Counted from the first letter of the stretch, positions 9,883 through 18,945 are shown. The stretch is 64,000 bases of DNA from Streptomyces sp. NBC_01478 (GCF_036227225.1 NZ_CP109444.1:4321501-4385500), one strand, 5' to 3'. Program-made: numbers and translations. Notes: generated by a model not told the origin, from the sequence alone.

Positions 9883-11490
9883 TCACCTCTCCTTCTGCAG
9901 TACGGACAGCGCGGCGATGAGTTCGGCCTGGGGTTCGGGGTGCACGTCGAGGGCGTCGAGCGGGGCGAGCCGTCGTTCGCGCTCGGTGTGCACGACCCGG
10001 TCCAGGTGGTCGTTGAGCAGTCGTCCGGCCCGGTCGCGCAGCCGCAACGCGCCGTGGGCGCCGATCCGTTCGGCGAGCCCCTCGCCCGCGGACCGCGCCC
10101 TGCGGCCGCCCAGCAGCGCGGTGGCGACCAGGGCGGCGACCACCTCGGGATCGGGCGCGACGCTCCGGTCGAGGTCGGCCACCTCCTCCTCGGCGTACTC
10201 CTCCAGCTCGCGCCGCCACCGTCGTACGGCCATCCCGATCCGGTGCTCGGCGCTCTCCAACGAGGGGTCGCGGTCGGTGAGTTCGGGGGCACCGGCAGCC
10301 GGTTCACGCCGCCAGGCGTCGTCGACGCGCTCGTCGGCGGCCGTGACGGCGCACAGCAGCAGGGCGGCGAGGCTCTCCGCGAGGGCGTCGAGCAGTTCAC
10401 CCGCGGAACAGTCGAGCGGAAAGGCGCGCCAGCGCTTCAACGCGTCCCCGGCGAGCACGGCCCCGGCCTGCAACCGCCCCCGCACGCGCGCGTGCTCGCT
10501 GTCGTACGCCCCGTCGACGGCGGCGGTGAGCCGGAGCGCGGCGGCGTACTGGGCGGCGGCGGCGCCGGCCAGTTCGGGCATCCGGGACTTGAGCGAGTCG
10601 AGGACGCCGTAGGCCGTGCGGGCCATCGCCTGGTGCCGGGCGCCCGGGTCCTGGGCCTGCTGCACGAGCCAACTCCGCAGTGTCGCCACGGCACTGGCCG
10701 GAAGCAGCCCCCCACCCCAGGCGGATTCGGGCAGTTCGGGCACCGTGAAGCGGGGTACGTCGCCGAGGCCGGCCTTGGCGAGCAGGGCGCCGTACTGTCG
10801 TGACACCTCGGACACCACCTGGTGGGGCACCCGGTCGAGCACGGTGACCAGGGTCGCGTTGTGCTCCTTGGCATTGCGCAGCAGATGCCAGGGCACGGCG
10901 TCGGCGTAGCGGGCGGCGGTGGTGACCATGACCCAGATGTCGGCGGCGCAGATGAGTTCGGCGGCCAGCACCCGGTTGTCGGCCACCAGGGAGTCGATGT
11001 CGGGCGCGTCCAGGAGGGCGATTCCGCGCGGGAGGGTGTCGGCGGTCTCGATCCGCAGCACACGCATACCGTCCTCACCAGGGAGGAGCAACTCGTCCCC
11101 CGGGTCCTGATGGGGCACCCACACGCGCGTGAGGTCGGGCAGGACCCGCATCCCGCTGAACCAGTGATGGTCCTCCGGGTGGCAGACCAGCACCGGTGTA
11201 CGGGTCGTCGGCCGCAGCACGCCGGCCTCGCTGACCCGGCGCCCGACAAGGGAGTTGACGAGGGTCGACTTCCCCGCCCCGGTGGAACCGCCCACCACTG
11301 CCAGCAGGGGCGCTTCGGGCTCTTTGAGGCGGGGCACCAGATAGTCGTCGAGCTGGGCGAGCAGTTCGTCGCGATTGGCACGCGCGCGTGGAGCCCCCGC
11401 CAGGGGCAGCGGGAAGCGTGCGGCGGCGACACGGTCGCGCAGGGCGGAGAGTGCGTCGAGGAGCTGAGGCCGTACGTCCAAGGTCACCAC
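9883..11490 (-). CDS. Dynamin-family GTPase (DynA-like)
   Basis: A 535-residue GTPase with G1 [11 protein letters not shown]3 LLDAPDIDS and a G4-like TVLDRVP. The remainder is alpha-helical with no clear membrane helix. A GTG at 11490 giving [21 protein letters not shown] is favoured from memory of family N-termini. An ATG at 11529 would add 13 residues, and neither start has a strong ribosome-binding site. It is the promoter-proximal gene of the tandem GTPase operon and probably acts with the membrane-anchored partner downstream in septum or membrane remodelling. Confidence 0.78.
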   Translation of the reverse strand: MVTLDVRPQLLDALSALRDRVAAARFPLPLAGAPRARANRDELLAQLDDYLVPRLKEPEAPLLAVVGGSTGAGKSTLVNSLVGRRVSEAGVLRPTTRTPVLVCHPEDHHWFSGMRVLPDLTRVWVPHQDPGDELLLPGEDGMRVLRIETADTLPRGIALLDAPDIDSLVADNRVLAAELICAADIWVMVTTAARYADAVPWHLLRNAKEHNATLVTVLDRVPHQVVSEVSRQYGALLAKAGLGDVPRFTVPELPESAWGGGLLPASAVATLRSWLVQQAQDPGARHQAMARTAYGVLDSLKSRMPELAGAAAAQYAAALRLTAAVDGAYDSEHARVRGRLQAGAVLAGDALKRWRAFPLDCSAGELLDALAESLAALLLCAVTAADERVDDAWRREPAAGAPELTDRDPSLESAEHRIGMAVRRWRRELEEYAEEEVADLDRSVAPDPEVVAALVATALLGGRRARSAGEGLAERIGAHGALRLRDRAGRLLNDHLDRVVHTERERRLAPLDALDVHPEPQAELIAALSVLQKER

Positions 11491-11813
11491 ATGTGAAGAA
11501 TGCCCAATTTTGGGGGAATTCTGAAGCATATGCGCATGCCTGCGCGCCGACGGAACACAACGGACGGAAGGGATGACTGGGGCAAGGGCACAGTCCAGGC
11601 ATAACGAGTGCACAACACCCGTGGCGCCGGGCACCAAAAGCGATGCACGATTCGTACCTGCCTGCGATTATCAGGACCGCTTCACTGAACCTCCACATCG
11701 AGCCACGGAGGTGAAGCAACAGGGACAAGGACCCGGGAGCCCTATCCTTGTCCCCGGCAACGTCACGGCCCGGCCCACACCGGGGCACACCACGACCGAG
11801 GCCACCACACCCG
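11491..11813. other. Gene-free spacer between GTPase operon and tRNA-Arg
   Basis: About 320 bp without a supported gene. It must contain the promoter of the minus-strand GTPase operon and of the plus-strand tRNA. The part nearest the GTPase gene is AT-richer. I see no convincing conserved promoter hexamers and no conserved ORF. Confidence 0.5.
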
Positions 11814-11886
11814 GCCCCCGTAGCTCAGTGGATAGAGCAGGCGCCTTCTAAGCGCTTGGCCGCAGGTTCGAGTCCTGCCGGGGGCG
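11814..11886 (+). tRNA. tRNA-Arg, anticodon TCT
   Basis: A full cloverleaf can be drawn. The acceptor stem GCCCCCG (11814-11820) pairs with CGGGGGC (11879-11885), with discriminator G at 11886. A D-arm GCTC...GAGC follows. The anticodon arm is GGCGC/GCGCT with loop CTTCTAA, and TCT at 11847-11849 reads AGA. The T-arm is GCAGG TTCGAGT CCTGC. CCA is not encoded. AGA is a rare codon in this base composition. tRNA genes are common integration targets, and the next 22 kb on the right side looks accessory. Confidence 0.95.
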
Positions 11887-11922
11887 CCTACAGCGTCTGT
11901 ACGCACCCACCCCGTCCGGCCC

Positions 11923-12003
11923 GGTTCCGCCTCGGAGAACTCCGCCACCGGCACGGATAAGATGGCCAGCTTCTACTACAAGAGCAGTCTCAGCCGATCA
12001 TGA
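11923..12003 (+). pseudogene. C-terminal remnant of a TagC-like secreted propeller gene
   Basis: A 26-codon open stretch ending in TGA encodes ASENSATGTDKMASFYYKSS. It is nearly the same as the last residues of the intact TagC-like protein encoded at 32409-33500. At the DNA level 52 of 57 bases match (11929-11985 against 33432-33488), on the same strand. No start codon or N-terminal part is present; the homology begins 37 bp after the tRNA. It is read as the surviving 3' end of a lost or rearranged paralogue. It could also be a recombination scar from formation of the island between the two copies. Confidence 0.8.
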
Positions 12004-12028
12004 TCGGCCTGCTTGAGGTGTGCCCTAC

Positions 12029-13744
12029 ATGAGCAATACGGTCGGCGGTGTCGCCACCCACGCCCCCCTGATCCACCCGAGTCCGGCGCGGTCGACCGGC
12101 GGCCCCGCGCCGCTGCACCGCGCGATCACCCTGCTCGCCGTCATCAGCCTGTTCATCGGCACCCGCAGCGAATGGTCGACGGCGATCTCTTCCCGGCCCA
12201 AGGTCGGCGCAGTGATCATGCTCGGGTACGCCGGCATCCTGATCCTGGGCATCCTGACCCTCGCGGTGCGCAGGCGTCGCACGCTCGTACTGGTCGACGC
12301 GGGGGTGCTGCTCCTGGGCATGGTGCTGGCGCTGTGTTCGTACGTCCTCGGCGGCGGGATGAACGACGAGACGGTGCTGATGACCCAGGCCACCCACGAG
12401 TTGGTGCACGGCCACGCCGTGTACGGGCACGAATGGCCCTGGATATTCGAACGCAGCCATGTCGGTGTGACGAAGACGATGTCGGGCGGCGCGGACTACT
12501 CCTTCGCGTATCCGCCCCTGGCCGTACTGCTGAACGCCCCCGTGTACGCGGTGATCGGCGCGAAGGCGGCCACGCTCGTCCCGACCCTCATGCTGCTCGT
12601 CGGCGCCGCGGTGCTGTGGTGGCTGCTGCCGACACCGTGGCGGTCGGCCGCGACGGCGGTCTGCCTGGGCTTCCCCATGCTCAAGGGCTACGCGGCCATG
12701 GGCTACCCGGCGATCTCGGCACTCGTGCTGCTCATCCCGGTGGTCGTCCGATGGCCCTCGATCGGCGCCGGAGGACGGCTTCGCCGCTCGGACATCGTGC
12801 GCGCCGGGCTCCTCGGAGCCGCCTGCGCGACCCACCAACTGCCCTGGTTCCTCACGCCGTTCCTGCTCGTCGGTGTCTACGCGGTACGGCGCGGCGAGCT
12901 CTCGGCGCGGGCGGCGCTCGGCGTGGTCGCACGCTTCACCGCGATCGCCGCGGTCGTGGCCCTGGCCGCCAACGCCTACTTCATCGCGCAGAGCCCCCGG
13001 GCCTGGATCACCGGCCTGGCCCTGCCGTTCAGGCAGCACGGGATCCTGCACGGCCAGGGCATCATGGGCCTGTCGTACTACTTCTCCGACGGCAGCAGCC
13101 GACTGGACTTCTACTCGTACGCCAGCATGCTGCTCGCCGCCGGACTGCTCACCCTGTTCGCCCTCTTCGTACGGCGGTTGGGCCCGGCCGCCGTCGTCCT
13201 GCCGTGGTGCGCGTTCTACCTGGCCACGCGTTCACAGGACGGCTACTACCTGCTGATGACCCCGTTGTGGGTCGCTGCCGCCGCCACCGTCACCAGCTCC
13301 GACTTCGCCTCGGCCTGGCAGCCCCGGCTGCCGTTCGGCCGGCGACGGGTCGTCAGCGCGATGGTGGCGGCGGCGGTGCTGGCGCCGGCCGCCGTATGCG
13401 TGGCCGTCGCCGCCGCGAGCGGGCCACCGCTCCGGCTGACGGTCAGCGGCGTACGGGGCGACAGCGGCGGGATCCACGGGCTCACCGTGCGGGCCACCAA
13501 CTCCGGTGACACCGCGCTGACTCCGCACTTCGCCTCCAGCACCGGCGAGAGCACCTCCTCGTACTGGACCGTGCGCAGCGGCCCGGCCGTGCTGGGCCCC
13601 CACCAGTCGGCGCGCTACGAACTCGTGCCCGCCGGCGGAAGCTACGCCCTCCCGGACCGGAAGCGTCTGCGGGTCCGGCTGAGGGTGTTCACGGACCGGC
13701 CGCAGACGCTGAGCAGCGTCGACATCCGCGTGCCGAAGGGGTAG
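12029..13744 (+). CDS. Polytopic membrane protein, GT-C glycosyltransferase-like
   Basis: A 571-residue protein with about ten hydrophobic helices in the first ~450 residues, then a ~120-residue beta-rich C-terminal domain, probably extracytoplasmic (LRLTVSGVRGDSGGIHGLTV). The luminal-type loop after the second or third helix contains NDETVLMTQATHELVHGHAVYG, followed by DYSFAYPPLAVLL. That resembles GT87/ArnT-like GT-C enzymes, which use polyprenyl-phosphate sugars, but no diagnostic motif is certain. The ATG at 12029 has a GAGGTG ribosome-binding site 8 nt upstream; an in-frame GTG at 12020 is less likely. It starts 26 bp after the gene remnant. Confidence 0.7.
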   Translation: MSNTVGGVATHAPLIHPSPARSTGGPAPLHRAITLLAVISLFIGTRSEWSTAISSRPKVGAVIMLGYAGILILGILTLAVRRRRTLVLVDAGVLLLGMVLALCSYVLGGGMNDETVLMTQATHELVHGHAVYGHEWPWIFERSHVGVTKTMSGGADYSFAYPPLAVLLNAPVYAVIGAKAATLVPTLMLLVGAAVLWWLLPTPWRSAATAVCLGFPMLKGYAAMGYPAISALVLLIPVVVRWPSIGAGGRLRRSDIVRAGLLGAACATHQLPWFLTPFLLVGVYAVRRGELSARAALGVVARFTAIAAVVALAANAYFIAQSPRAWITGLALPFRQHGILHGQGIMGLSYYFSDGSSRLDFYSYASMLLAAGLLTLFALFVRRLGPAAVVLPWCAFYLATRSQDGYYLLMTPLWVAAAATVTSSDFASAWQPRLPFGRRRVVSAMVAAAVLAPAAVCVAVAAASGPPLRLTVSGVRGDSGGIHGLTVRATNSGDTALTPHFASSTGESTSSYWTVRSGPAVLGPHQSARYELVPAGGSYALPDRKRLRVRLRVFTDRPQTLSSVDIRVPKG

Positions 13745-13747
13745 GCG

Positions 13748-13767
13748 GAGGACGCCGGTTCGTCCTC
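13748..13767. terminator. Small hairpin between convergent genes
   Basis: The inverted repeat GAGGACG (13748-13754) / CGTCCTC (13761-13767) fills the 23-bp gap between the convergent membrane-protein gene and the end of the biosynthetic operon. It is probably a bidirectional terminator. Confidence 0.45.
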
Positions 13768-15048
13768 TCAGCGTTTCTGGGAGAACGCCCCGGCGTCCTG
13801 CCGTGCCGCGAGGTAGGGAGCGTTCTCCGCGCGGATCGAGTCCTTCTCCCACACCTCCCTGTCCCGGAGATAGCGGGGCTGGTCCGCCACGATGGACCGT
13901 GTTTCCGCGCCTCCGGTGGTGAGTCTCCAGCGCACGGTTCCGCTGACGTGCTGTGCGCAGATGTCGATGAAGGCCTGCAGAGCGCCGTGGAGTTCGCCGT
14001 ACCAGCGGCCCTCCAGGGATTCCCGGACCCACAACTGTTCGAGGTGCATCTTCTCGCGGATTGTCTCCGCCCCCAGGGAAGCGGTCTCCAGGTGGCGGTA
14101 GGTCCGCAGCAGCAGCCAGGCGGCCGGCATCTCCCGGATCTCCAGTACCTTCTCGCCGTTGTCGAGGTGCTCCAAGCCGCTGTAGCGGCCGATCCCGAAG
14201 GCGCCGACCCGTGCGTTCAGGTCGTCGACGATGTCGAGGAGCGGCTTGCGCACACCGTCGAGCGCGACGGGTTCGCCCTCGTGGAAGCGCACTTCCAGCG
14301 TCTCCGGCCGGTGTCCGGCCTCCGTCCGGCTCCAGCGGTACAGGTGTTCCGGTACGGCGTGGTCCTCGGGGTCGTCGAGAATGCCGGACTCGAACTCGCG
14401 GCACCACAGGTTGGAGTCGCCGCTGACGATGCGCTCGCTCATCCGGTCCAGGCCGACCTCCTTGAGTTCCTGGATCTTCTGGTCGCGGTCGACGGGTTCG
14501 AGGTCGTACGGGCTGCCGTAGCAACCGTCGTAACCCAGCAGGGTGAGGGCGCCGTTGAGCCGCCGCAGGGTGTTCTGCGAGCGGTTGGCGGTGTGCAGGA
14601 CGGCCGCGGCGCCGAGTTCCCGGGCGAGTTCCACCGCGCAGCGGGCGATGAGCGGGCGGCTGAGGGTCGAGCTGACCGGGTGGGTGTCGAGGTAGACCGC
14701 CTGGGCCTTGATGGCGGCGCGGACGAACTCCTCCGCGAAGACCTGCCGGCCGTCGACGATGTGCAGACGGACTCCGAGTTCGTCGGCGATGCGCTGCTTC
14801 TGTTCCCGGGTCTCGTCCTCGTCGAGGTCGACACTCAGTGCGTGGACGTTGGTGAACCCCGAGTTCCGCAGGCGGAGCAGCAGGTACGTGCTGTCCAGCC
14901 CGCCGCTGAACAGGGTGACGATCGGGGCGTCCGGGCGGAGGACATCGGGGCTGAGCTGGCGGAAGGAACGGATGATCTTCGCTGGCTTGGGCACGGCACG
15001 CTTTCCGGGTTGGCCGGTGGACGGCACGAACGATGGGTCGGTGGTCAT
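13768..15048 (-). CDS. Argininosuccinate-synthase-like ATP-pyrophosphatase enzyme
   Basis: A 426-residue N-type ATP pyrophosphatase. The PP-loop FSGGLDSTYLL (residues 47-57) adenylates an oxygen of the substrate. Next comes EEFVRAAIKAQAVYLDT and SSTLSRPLIARCAVELARELGA, which align with the citrulline-binding TSLARP region of argininosuccinate synthase (ArgG). The loop that is GKGNDQVRF in ArgG, contacting aspartate and citrulline, reads NRSQNTLRR here (155-163). Only one arginine is retained, so the natural substrates must differ. The C-terminal half keeps the ArgG-like GIGRYSGLEHL...IREMPAAWLL segment. Its ATG overlaps the exporter's stop (ATGA). It is the last gene of the operon and presumably makes an amidine, guanidine or amide bond in the product. 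Confidence 0.8.
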   Translation of the reverse strand: MTTDPSFVPSTGQPGKRAVPKPAKIIRSFRQLSPDVLRPDAPIVTLFSGGLDSTYLLLRLRNSGFTNVHALSVDLDEDETREQKQRIADELGVRLHIVDGRQVFAEEFVRAAIKAQAVYLDTHPVSSTLSRPLIARCAVELARELGAAAVLHTANRSQNTLRRLNGALTLLGYDGCYGSPYDLEPVDRDQKIQELKEVGLDRMSERIVSGDSNLWCREFESGILDDPEDHAVPEHLYRWSRTEAGHRPETLEVRFHEGEPVALDGVRKPLLDIVDDLNARVGAFGIGRYSGLEHLDNGEKVLEIREMPAAWLLLRTYRHLETASLGAETIREKMHLEQLWVRESLEGRWYGELHGALQAFIDICAQHVSGTVRWRLTTGGAETRSIVADQPRYLRDREVWEKDSIRAENAPYLAARQDAGAFSQKR

Positions 15049-16298
15049 GAGGTGCTCGTCGCGTCGCTCGTGGCGCGCGTGAACAGGACGGCGAACAGGA
15101 CACAGGCGGACACCAGGCCGGCGCAGGCGATCCCGATGGCGGTCCGGAACGGGATGTGCTCGGCGAGCAGGCCCCCCAGGGCGGCCCCCAGCGCGATCGA
15201 CGTGAAGGCGCTGGTCCTGAAGACGGCGGCGAGCCGGCCCTGGAGCTCCCTCGGCGCCAGGTGGTGGCGGAGGGTGTTCGAGTGGACGTTGAACACGGTC
15301 AGCCCGAATCCGTAGAAGCAGAAGGTGAGTCCGCTCATGGCCATCGCCACGGTGGGCGATCCCTCCGGGACGAAGGGCAGCGCGCACGGTGCGACGGAGG
15401 CCAGCGCGGTGGAGAGGACGAGGACGGCCGAGATGCCGCGCGCGCTCCTGAACCGCGGTGCGAGCCAGGCGCCCGCCACGGATCCGATCGCGCCCGCGCC
15501 GAAGACGAGACCCACCTGCGCGGAGTCCAGGTCCAGTTCGCGGAGTGCGAACAGCATGAAGAGCGTGATCACCGCCTGTTCGAAGAGGTTGAACAGGGTC
15601 ATCTGGAGCAGCAGCACCCACAGGGTCGTGGTCCGGCGCACGAACCGGGCCCCGGCGACGATCGTCGCCGTCCAGGATTCCGCGGGTCCCTCGTTCCGTT
15701 CCATCTCGCGGGCCCGGGTGCGGACGATCATGGCCGCGGCCAGGCCGAAGGCCAGGGCGATGGCGAAGAAGACCAGGTTCCCGGAGAGGGCCAGCAGGAG
15801 GCCGGCGGCCGAGGGGCCGATGACCTGGGTGATCGACATGGAGAACTGCAGGCGGCTGTTGGCTTTGGCCAGACCGCCTTCCGGGGCCAGGTCCGGGACC
15901 AGGGCGAGGGTGCCGACGCTGGCGAGGGCGTTGAGCGCCCCGGCCAGGAAGACCGTGAGCCAGAGCACCGGCGCGGTCAGGGAACCGCTGACGGCCAGCA
16001 GTCCGACCAGGGCGAGGAGGACCGCGCGCAGCGCGTGGCAGGTCATCACCAGCCGGATGCGGTTGACGCGGTCCACGACGATGCCGGCGATGGGGGTGAC
16101 GACGAGGTAGGGGATGAACTGCAGCGAGGTGGTGAACGCGACCTCGGACGGTCTCAGGTCGAGGACCTCCGCGGCGATGAGCGGGAATCCGACGTTGAGG
16201 ACCTGGCCGGCCACCTGGGCGAAGGACTGGCTCGCCCAGTAGTTGTTGAACTGCTTCCAGGTGATGTGCTGTTCGTCCGCGAGGAGTTGGCTAGCCAT
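15045..16298 (-). CDS. MFS transporter, EntS-like exporter
   Basis: A 417-residue major facilitator with about 11-12 membrane helices. It includes the MFS signature between helices 2 and 3 (GIVVDRVNRIRLVM) and helix-rich segments such as WVLLLQMTLFNLFEQAVITLFMLF. It resembles drug and siderophore exporters of the EntS/DHA3 type, so export of or self-resistance to the cluster product is inferred. The ATG at 16298 (MASQLLADEQHITWKQFNNY) overlaps the upstream acyltransferase gene by 8 nt. The 34-residue in-frame extension is unlikely. Confidence 0.85.
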   Translation of the reverse strand: MASQLLADEQHITWKQFNNYWASQSFAQVAGQVLNVGFPLIAAEVLDLRPSEVAFTTSLQFIPYLVVTPIAGIVVDRVNRIRLVMTCHALRAVLLALVGLLAVSGSLTAPVLWLTVFLAGALNALASVGTLALVPDLAPEGGLAKANSRLQFSMSITQVIGPSAAGLLLALSGNLVFFAIALAFGLAAAMIVRTRAREMERNEGPAESWTATIVAGARFVRRTTTLWVLLLQMTLFNLFEQAVITLFMLFALRELDLDSAQVGLVFGAGAIGSVAGAWLAPRFRSARGISAVLVLSTALASVAPCALPFVPEGSPTVAMAMSGLTFCFYGFGLTVFNVHSNTLRHHLAPRELQGRLAAVFRTSAFTSIALGAALGGLLAEHIPFRTAIGIACAGLVSACVLFAVLFTRATSDATSTS

Positions 16299-17460
16299 GG
16301 TCGACCGCCCAACCGAGGAGCGTCTCCTCGGAGAGCTTCGGGCTCCCGGCACGAAGGTCGGCGAGCCGCAGCTTCTCTCCCCCGGCGGCGATGGTGACAC
16401 CGAGGTCCTCGGGAAGCCGGACGAGGCTGTACAGCGGCACCGCCCGCGCCCCCCGGAGCATCTTGGCGTAGAGGGCTCCGACGCCGAGGTCGACGGCCCG
16501 TACGCCGGCGCGGCCCGCGTACGCCAGCGGCTCGTAGACGAGGACGCGCGGGTAGTCCGTGGCCCGGTTCCCGAGCCGGTCCTCGTCGAGGCCGACCACG
16601 CGGACCGACATCAACCGGTTGTCGCGCACGCCGAGTGAGAAGGCCCTGGGTTCGGTGAGGCTTCCGGTGACGAACAGTCGGGGCCGCAGGCCGGAGTCCG
16701 CGGTGGCACGGATGTACGCGGTCATGCTCGCCTCGTCCGACGGCTGGCCGTGGCGCCGGTTGAGCCTCACGAGCAGGGGTGCCAGCGTCGGTGCCAGCGC
16801 ATGGATCTCACTGGCCGAGTCGATGCGCACGGCCGGCTCCTCGCCCGCGATCGTCCGGAGTTCGGCCCGGATCCGGCCGCGGGTCCGGCTGTCGGAGACC
16901 GTGTCGGCGAAGGACTCGACGCCCGTTCCGCCGTCCGGCACCCGGAGTTCGGCCGCCGCGTCCACGAATCCCGCGTGCCAGTCGGCGAGTTGGCCGCGGA
17001 CCGCGTCCAGGAGCGGCCGGTCGAGGTAGAGCATGCCGACGACGCTCGTCCGGTGCTCGTCCGCGATCGCCCGCAGGAGCCGCCCGGCGAGTTCCGGGTC
17101 CGGTCGACGGGCCGCGCGCAGGAATCCGTTGCGCTGACCGTTGCGGGTCCCGATGAGGACGTGCGGGCGGGAGCGGTGCAAGGAGTCCGCAGGGGGCCGG
17201 AGATCGTGCCGGTGCAGCGACCACACGTCGTAGGTGGAGCGGCCGGGCGCTTCCGGGTAGATGTGGACGGGGATGCCCAGCAGCCAGCCCGCGCTGTCGC
17301 GAGCCGCCCAGAACTCGACGGGGACGGCCGGGTTGGAGCGCCGCAGGGTCAGGCTCCAGTCGCGGGTGGTGAAGAGGCAGCTCGGTTCGGAGAGGTCGCG
17401 CCAGACGCTCTCCGGTACCTCCTCGATCTTCGTGAACCTCTGTATCTCGGGGTGATGCAT
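16291..17460 (-). CDS. FemX/GNAT-fold (BioF2-type) acyl- or aminoacyltransferase
   Basis: A 389-residue protein built like tandem-GNAT Fem enzymes and BioF2-type acetyltransferases. The N-terminal half has CLFTTRDWSLTLRRS and AAGRSTYD-type segments. A basic stretch SRTRGRIRAELRTI lies in the middle, and the C-terminal GNAT-like half contains RPRLFVTGSLTEPRAFSLGVRDNRLMS and AGRAGVRAVDLGVG. FemX-like enzymes move an amino acid from aminoacyl-tRNA onto an amine in some peptide antibiotics (PacB in pacidamycin is the known example). That role here is a suggestion. The ATG at 17460 has an AGAGGA ribosome-binding site. It lies 27 bp after the adenylation gene in the operon. Confidence 0.65.
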   Translation of the reverse strand: MHHPEIQRFTKIEEVPESVWRDLSEPSCLFTTRDWSLTLRRSNPAVPVEFWAARDSAGWLLGIPVHIYPEAPGRSTYDVWSLHRHDLRPPADSLHRSRPHVLIGTRNGQRNGFLRAARRPDPELAGRLLRAIADEHRTSVVGMLYLDRPLLDAVRGQLADWHAGFVDAAAELRVPDGGTGVESFADTVSDSRTRGRIRAELRTIAGEEPAVRIDSASEIHALAPTLAPLLVRLNRRHGQPSDEASMTAYIRATADSGLRPRLFVTGSLTEPRAFSLGVRDNRLMSVRVVGLDEDRLGNRATDYPRVLVYEPLAYAGRAGVRAVDLGVGALYAKMLRGARAVPLYSLVRLPEDLGVTIAAGGEKLRLADLRAGSPKLSEETLLGWAVDHG

Positions 17461-17487
17461 CGGTGAATCCTCTTCTGTGACGCTTGC

Positions 17488-18945
17488 TCAGCCGTTCGAT
17501 ACGAGGCGTGTCTTGTGGTTGGGATCGAGAACGGACTCGCCGAAGCCGACCGCCGAGGGGACGGCGTGCGCGGGCAGTTCACCGCGCAGATGCCGACGGA
17601 GCTCGGCCGGGGTGAGGGAGCTCCCGTCCCGGACGGTGACGGTGAGCGCGAGGACGTCTCCGCGCGGGCCCGCTTCCAGCGCCGCGGCCGCCCGGGCGAC
17701 CTGGGGGTGGCGGGTGGCCGCGGCCTCGATCTCCTGGAGGGCGACCCGGTAGCCGTTGACGGATATCTGCCGGTCGGCCCTGCCGGTGACGTGCAGTTCG
17801 CCGTCGGCCCCACGGGCGCCGACGTCCCCGGTCAGGTAGAGCCGGTAGCCCTCCTCGCCGAGCGGGTCGGGCCGGAAGCGGTCGGCGGACCGCTTGTCGT
17901 CGAGGTACCCGAGTGCCAGGTTCCTGCTGCGGACGACGATCTCGTCCGCGGCCGGGCCGGTGCCGGGGAGTTCGGATCCCAGCAGGACCACCGCGCCTGC
18001 CACACCGCTGCCGATGGGCACGTGCTCCCCCTCGCCGCGCGGTGCGCGCAGCTCGTGGGCGGCGGCGATCTGCGGCGTCTCCGTCGTGCCGTAGACGTTG
18101 AGGAGGCGGGCCGTGTCGCAGAGGAGCTTGGTCCGTTCCGCGATCTCGCCGGGCAGGGGGGCTCCGCCGCAGAGGATCAGGCGGAGGCGTGGCAGCCGGT
18201 GGTCCGGGTCGGTGCCCAGGAGCAGGCCGAACTCGAGCAGGGCCGGTGTGCAGTGCAGGACGGTGAGTTCCGCGCGTTCGGCGAAGGCGGCCAACCGGCC
18301 GGGCCTGCCGAGCACTTCGGGGTCGGGTACGACCAGGGTCGCGGTGCCCAGGAGCGCGGCGATCAGGTCGCGCAGGACCGGGTCGTGGCCCAGCCCGCCC
18401 AGCAGGGCGACCCGGTCGGTGGGGCCGGGGGCGAACTGCTCGGCGTACCAGCGGGACATCGCCCGCAGCGGCTCGGGCCCGACGGCGACCGCGGCCGGAT
18501 CACCGGTGGTGCCGGAGGTGAAGAGGATGTGGCTCAGGCCGTCGTCGGGCGCCGGCGCGTGGCCGTCGTCGAGGCGGACCAGAGCGGGCTCCGGTGCCGG
18601 CGACAGCACCCAGCGGGGCCGGGCGGCCCTGCGGTAGCGGGCGATCCGGGCCTCCGGGTGCGCGCCGTCGACCGGCGCCGGCACGGCCCCCGCCGACCAG
18701 GAGGCGAGCAGAGCGGTGACGAAGCCGCTGCCGCGCTCGGCCCTGATGAGGATCCGGTCCTGGGGTACGACCCCCTGGGCACCGAACCACGCGGCGAGGT
18801 CTGCCACCTCGTCGCCGAGTTCCCGGTACGTGATCGTCCGGTCGGACGTCTCGATCGCGATGCCCTCCGGACGAGCCGCGACCGCCTGTTCGAGGAGGCC
18901 GACGACCGGATGCGTCGCCGGTCTGCCGGACTGCCGTGTACTCAA
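17488..18945 (-). CDS. Stand-alone NRPS adenylation protein, LYS2-like pocket motif
   Basis: A 485-residue adenylation enzyme that activates an amino or carboxylic acid as its AMP ester and loads the carrier protein. Motifs in order: A3 LFTSGTTGDPAAV (141-153), A5 NVYGTTE (283-289), A7 YLTGDVG (370-376), A8 GRADRQISVNGYR (388-400) and A10 NHKTRL with the catalytic lysine. The A4 pocket reads GHDPVLRD (186-193). This HDPxxRD pattern recalls alpha-aminoadipate reductase (LYS2)-type domains, and its Asp aligns with the amino-group-binding Asp of GrsA. The TTG start at 18945 has GGGGGAC upstream. No carrier or condensation domain is fused; both are separate genes just upstream. Confidence 0.9.
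   Translation of the reverse strand: MSTRQSGRPATHPVVGLLEQAVAARPEGIAIETSDRTITYRELGDEVADLAAWFGAQGVVPQDRILIRAERGSGFVTALLASWSAGAVPAPVDGAHPEARIARYRRAARPRWVLSPAPEPALVRLDDGHAPAPDDGLSHILFTSGTTGDPAAVAVGPEPLRAMSRWYAEQFAPGPTDRVALLGGLGHDPVLRDLIAALLGTATLVVPDPEVLGRPGRLAAFAERAELTVLHCTPALLEFGLLLGTDPDHRLPRLRLILCGGAPLPGEIAERTKLLCDTARLLNVYGTTETPQIAAAHELRAPRGEGEHVPIGSGVAGAVVLLGSELPGTGPAADEIVVRSRNLALGYLDDKRSADRFRPDPLGEEGYRLYLTGDVGARGADGELHVTGRADRQISVNGYRVALQEIEAAATRHPQVARAAAALEAGPRGDVLALTVTVRDGSSLTPAELRRHLRGELPAHAVPSAVGFGESVLDPNHKTRLVSNG

Noticed and set aside
11923..12003. Phage or ICE attachment site at the tRNA
   Set aside because: The duplicated stretch is a gene end 37 bp outside the tRNA, not a copy of the tRNA 3' end. 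No integrase or excisionase is seen, and I found no second copy of the tRNA T-arm in the window.
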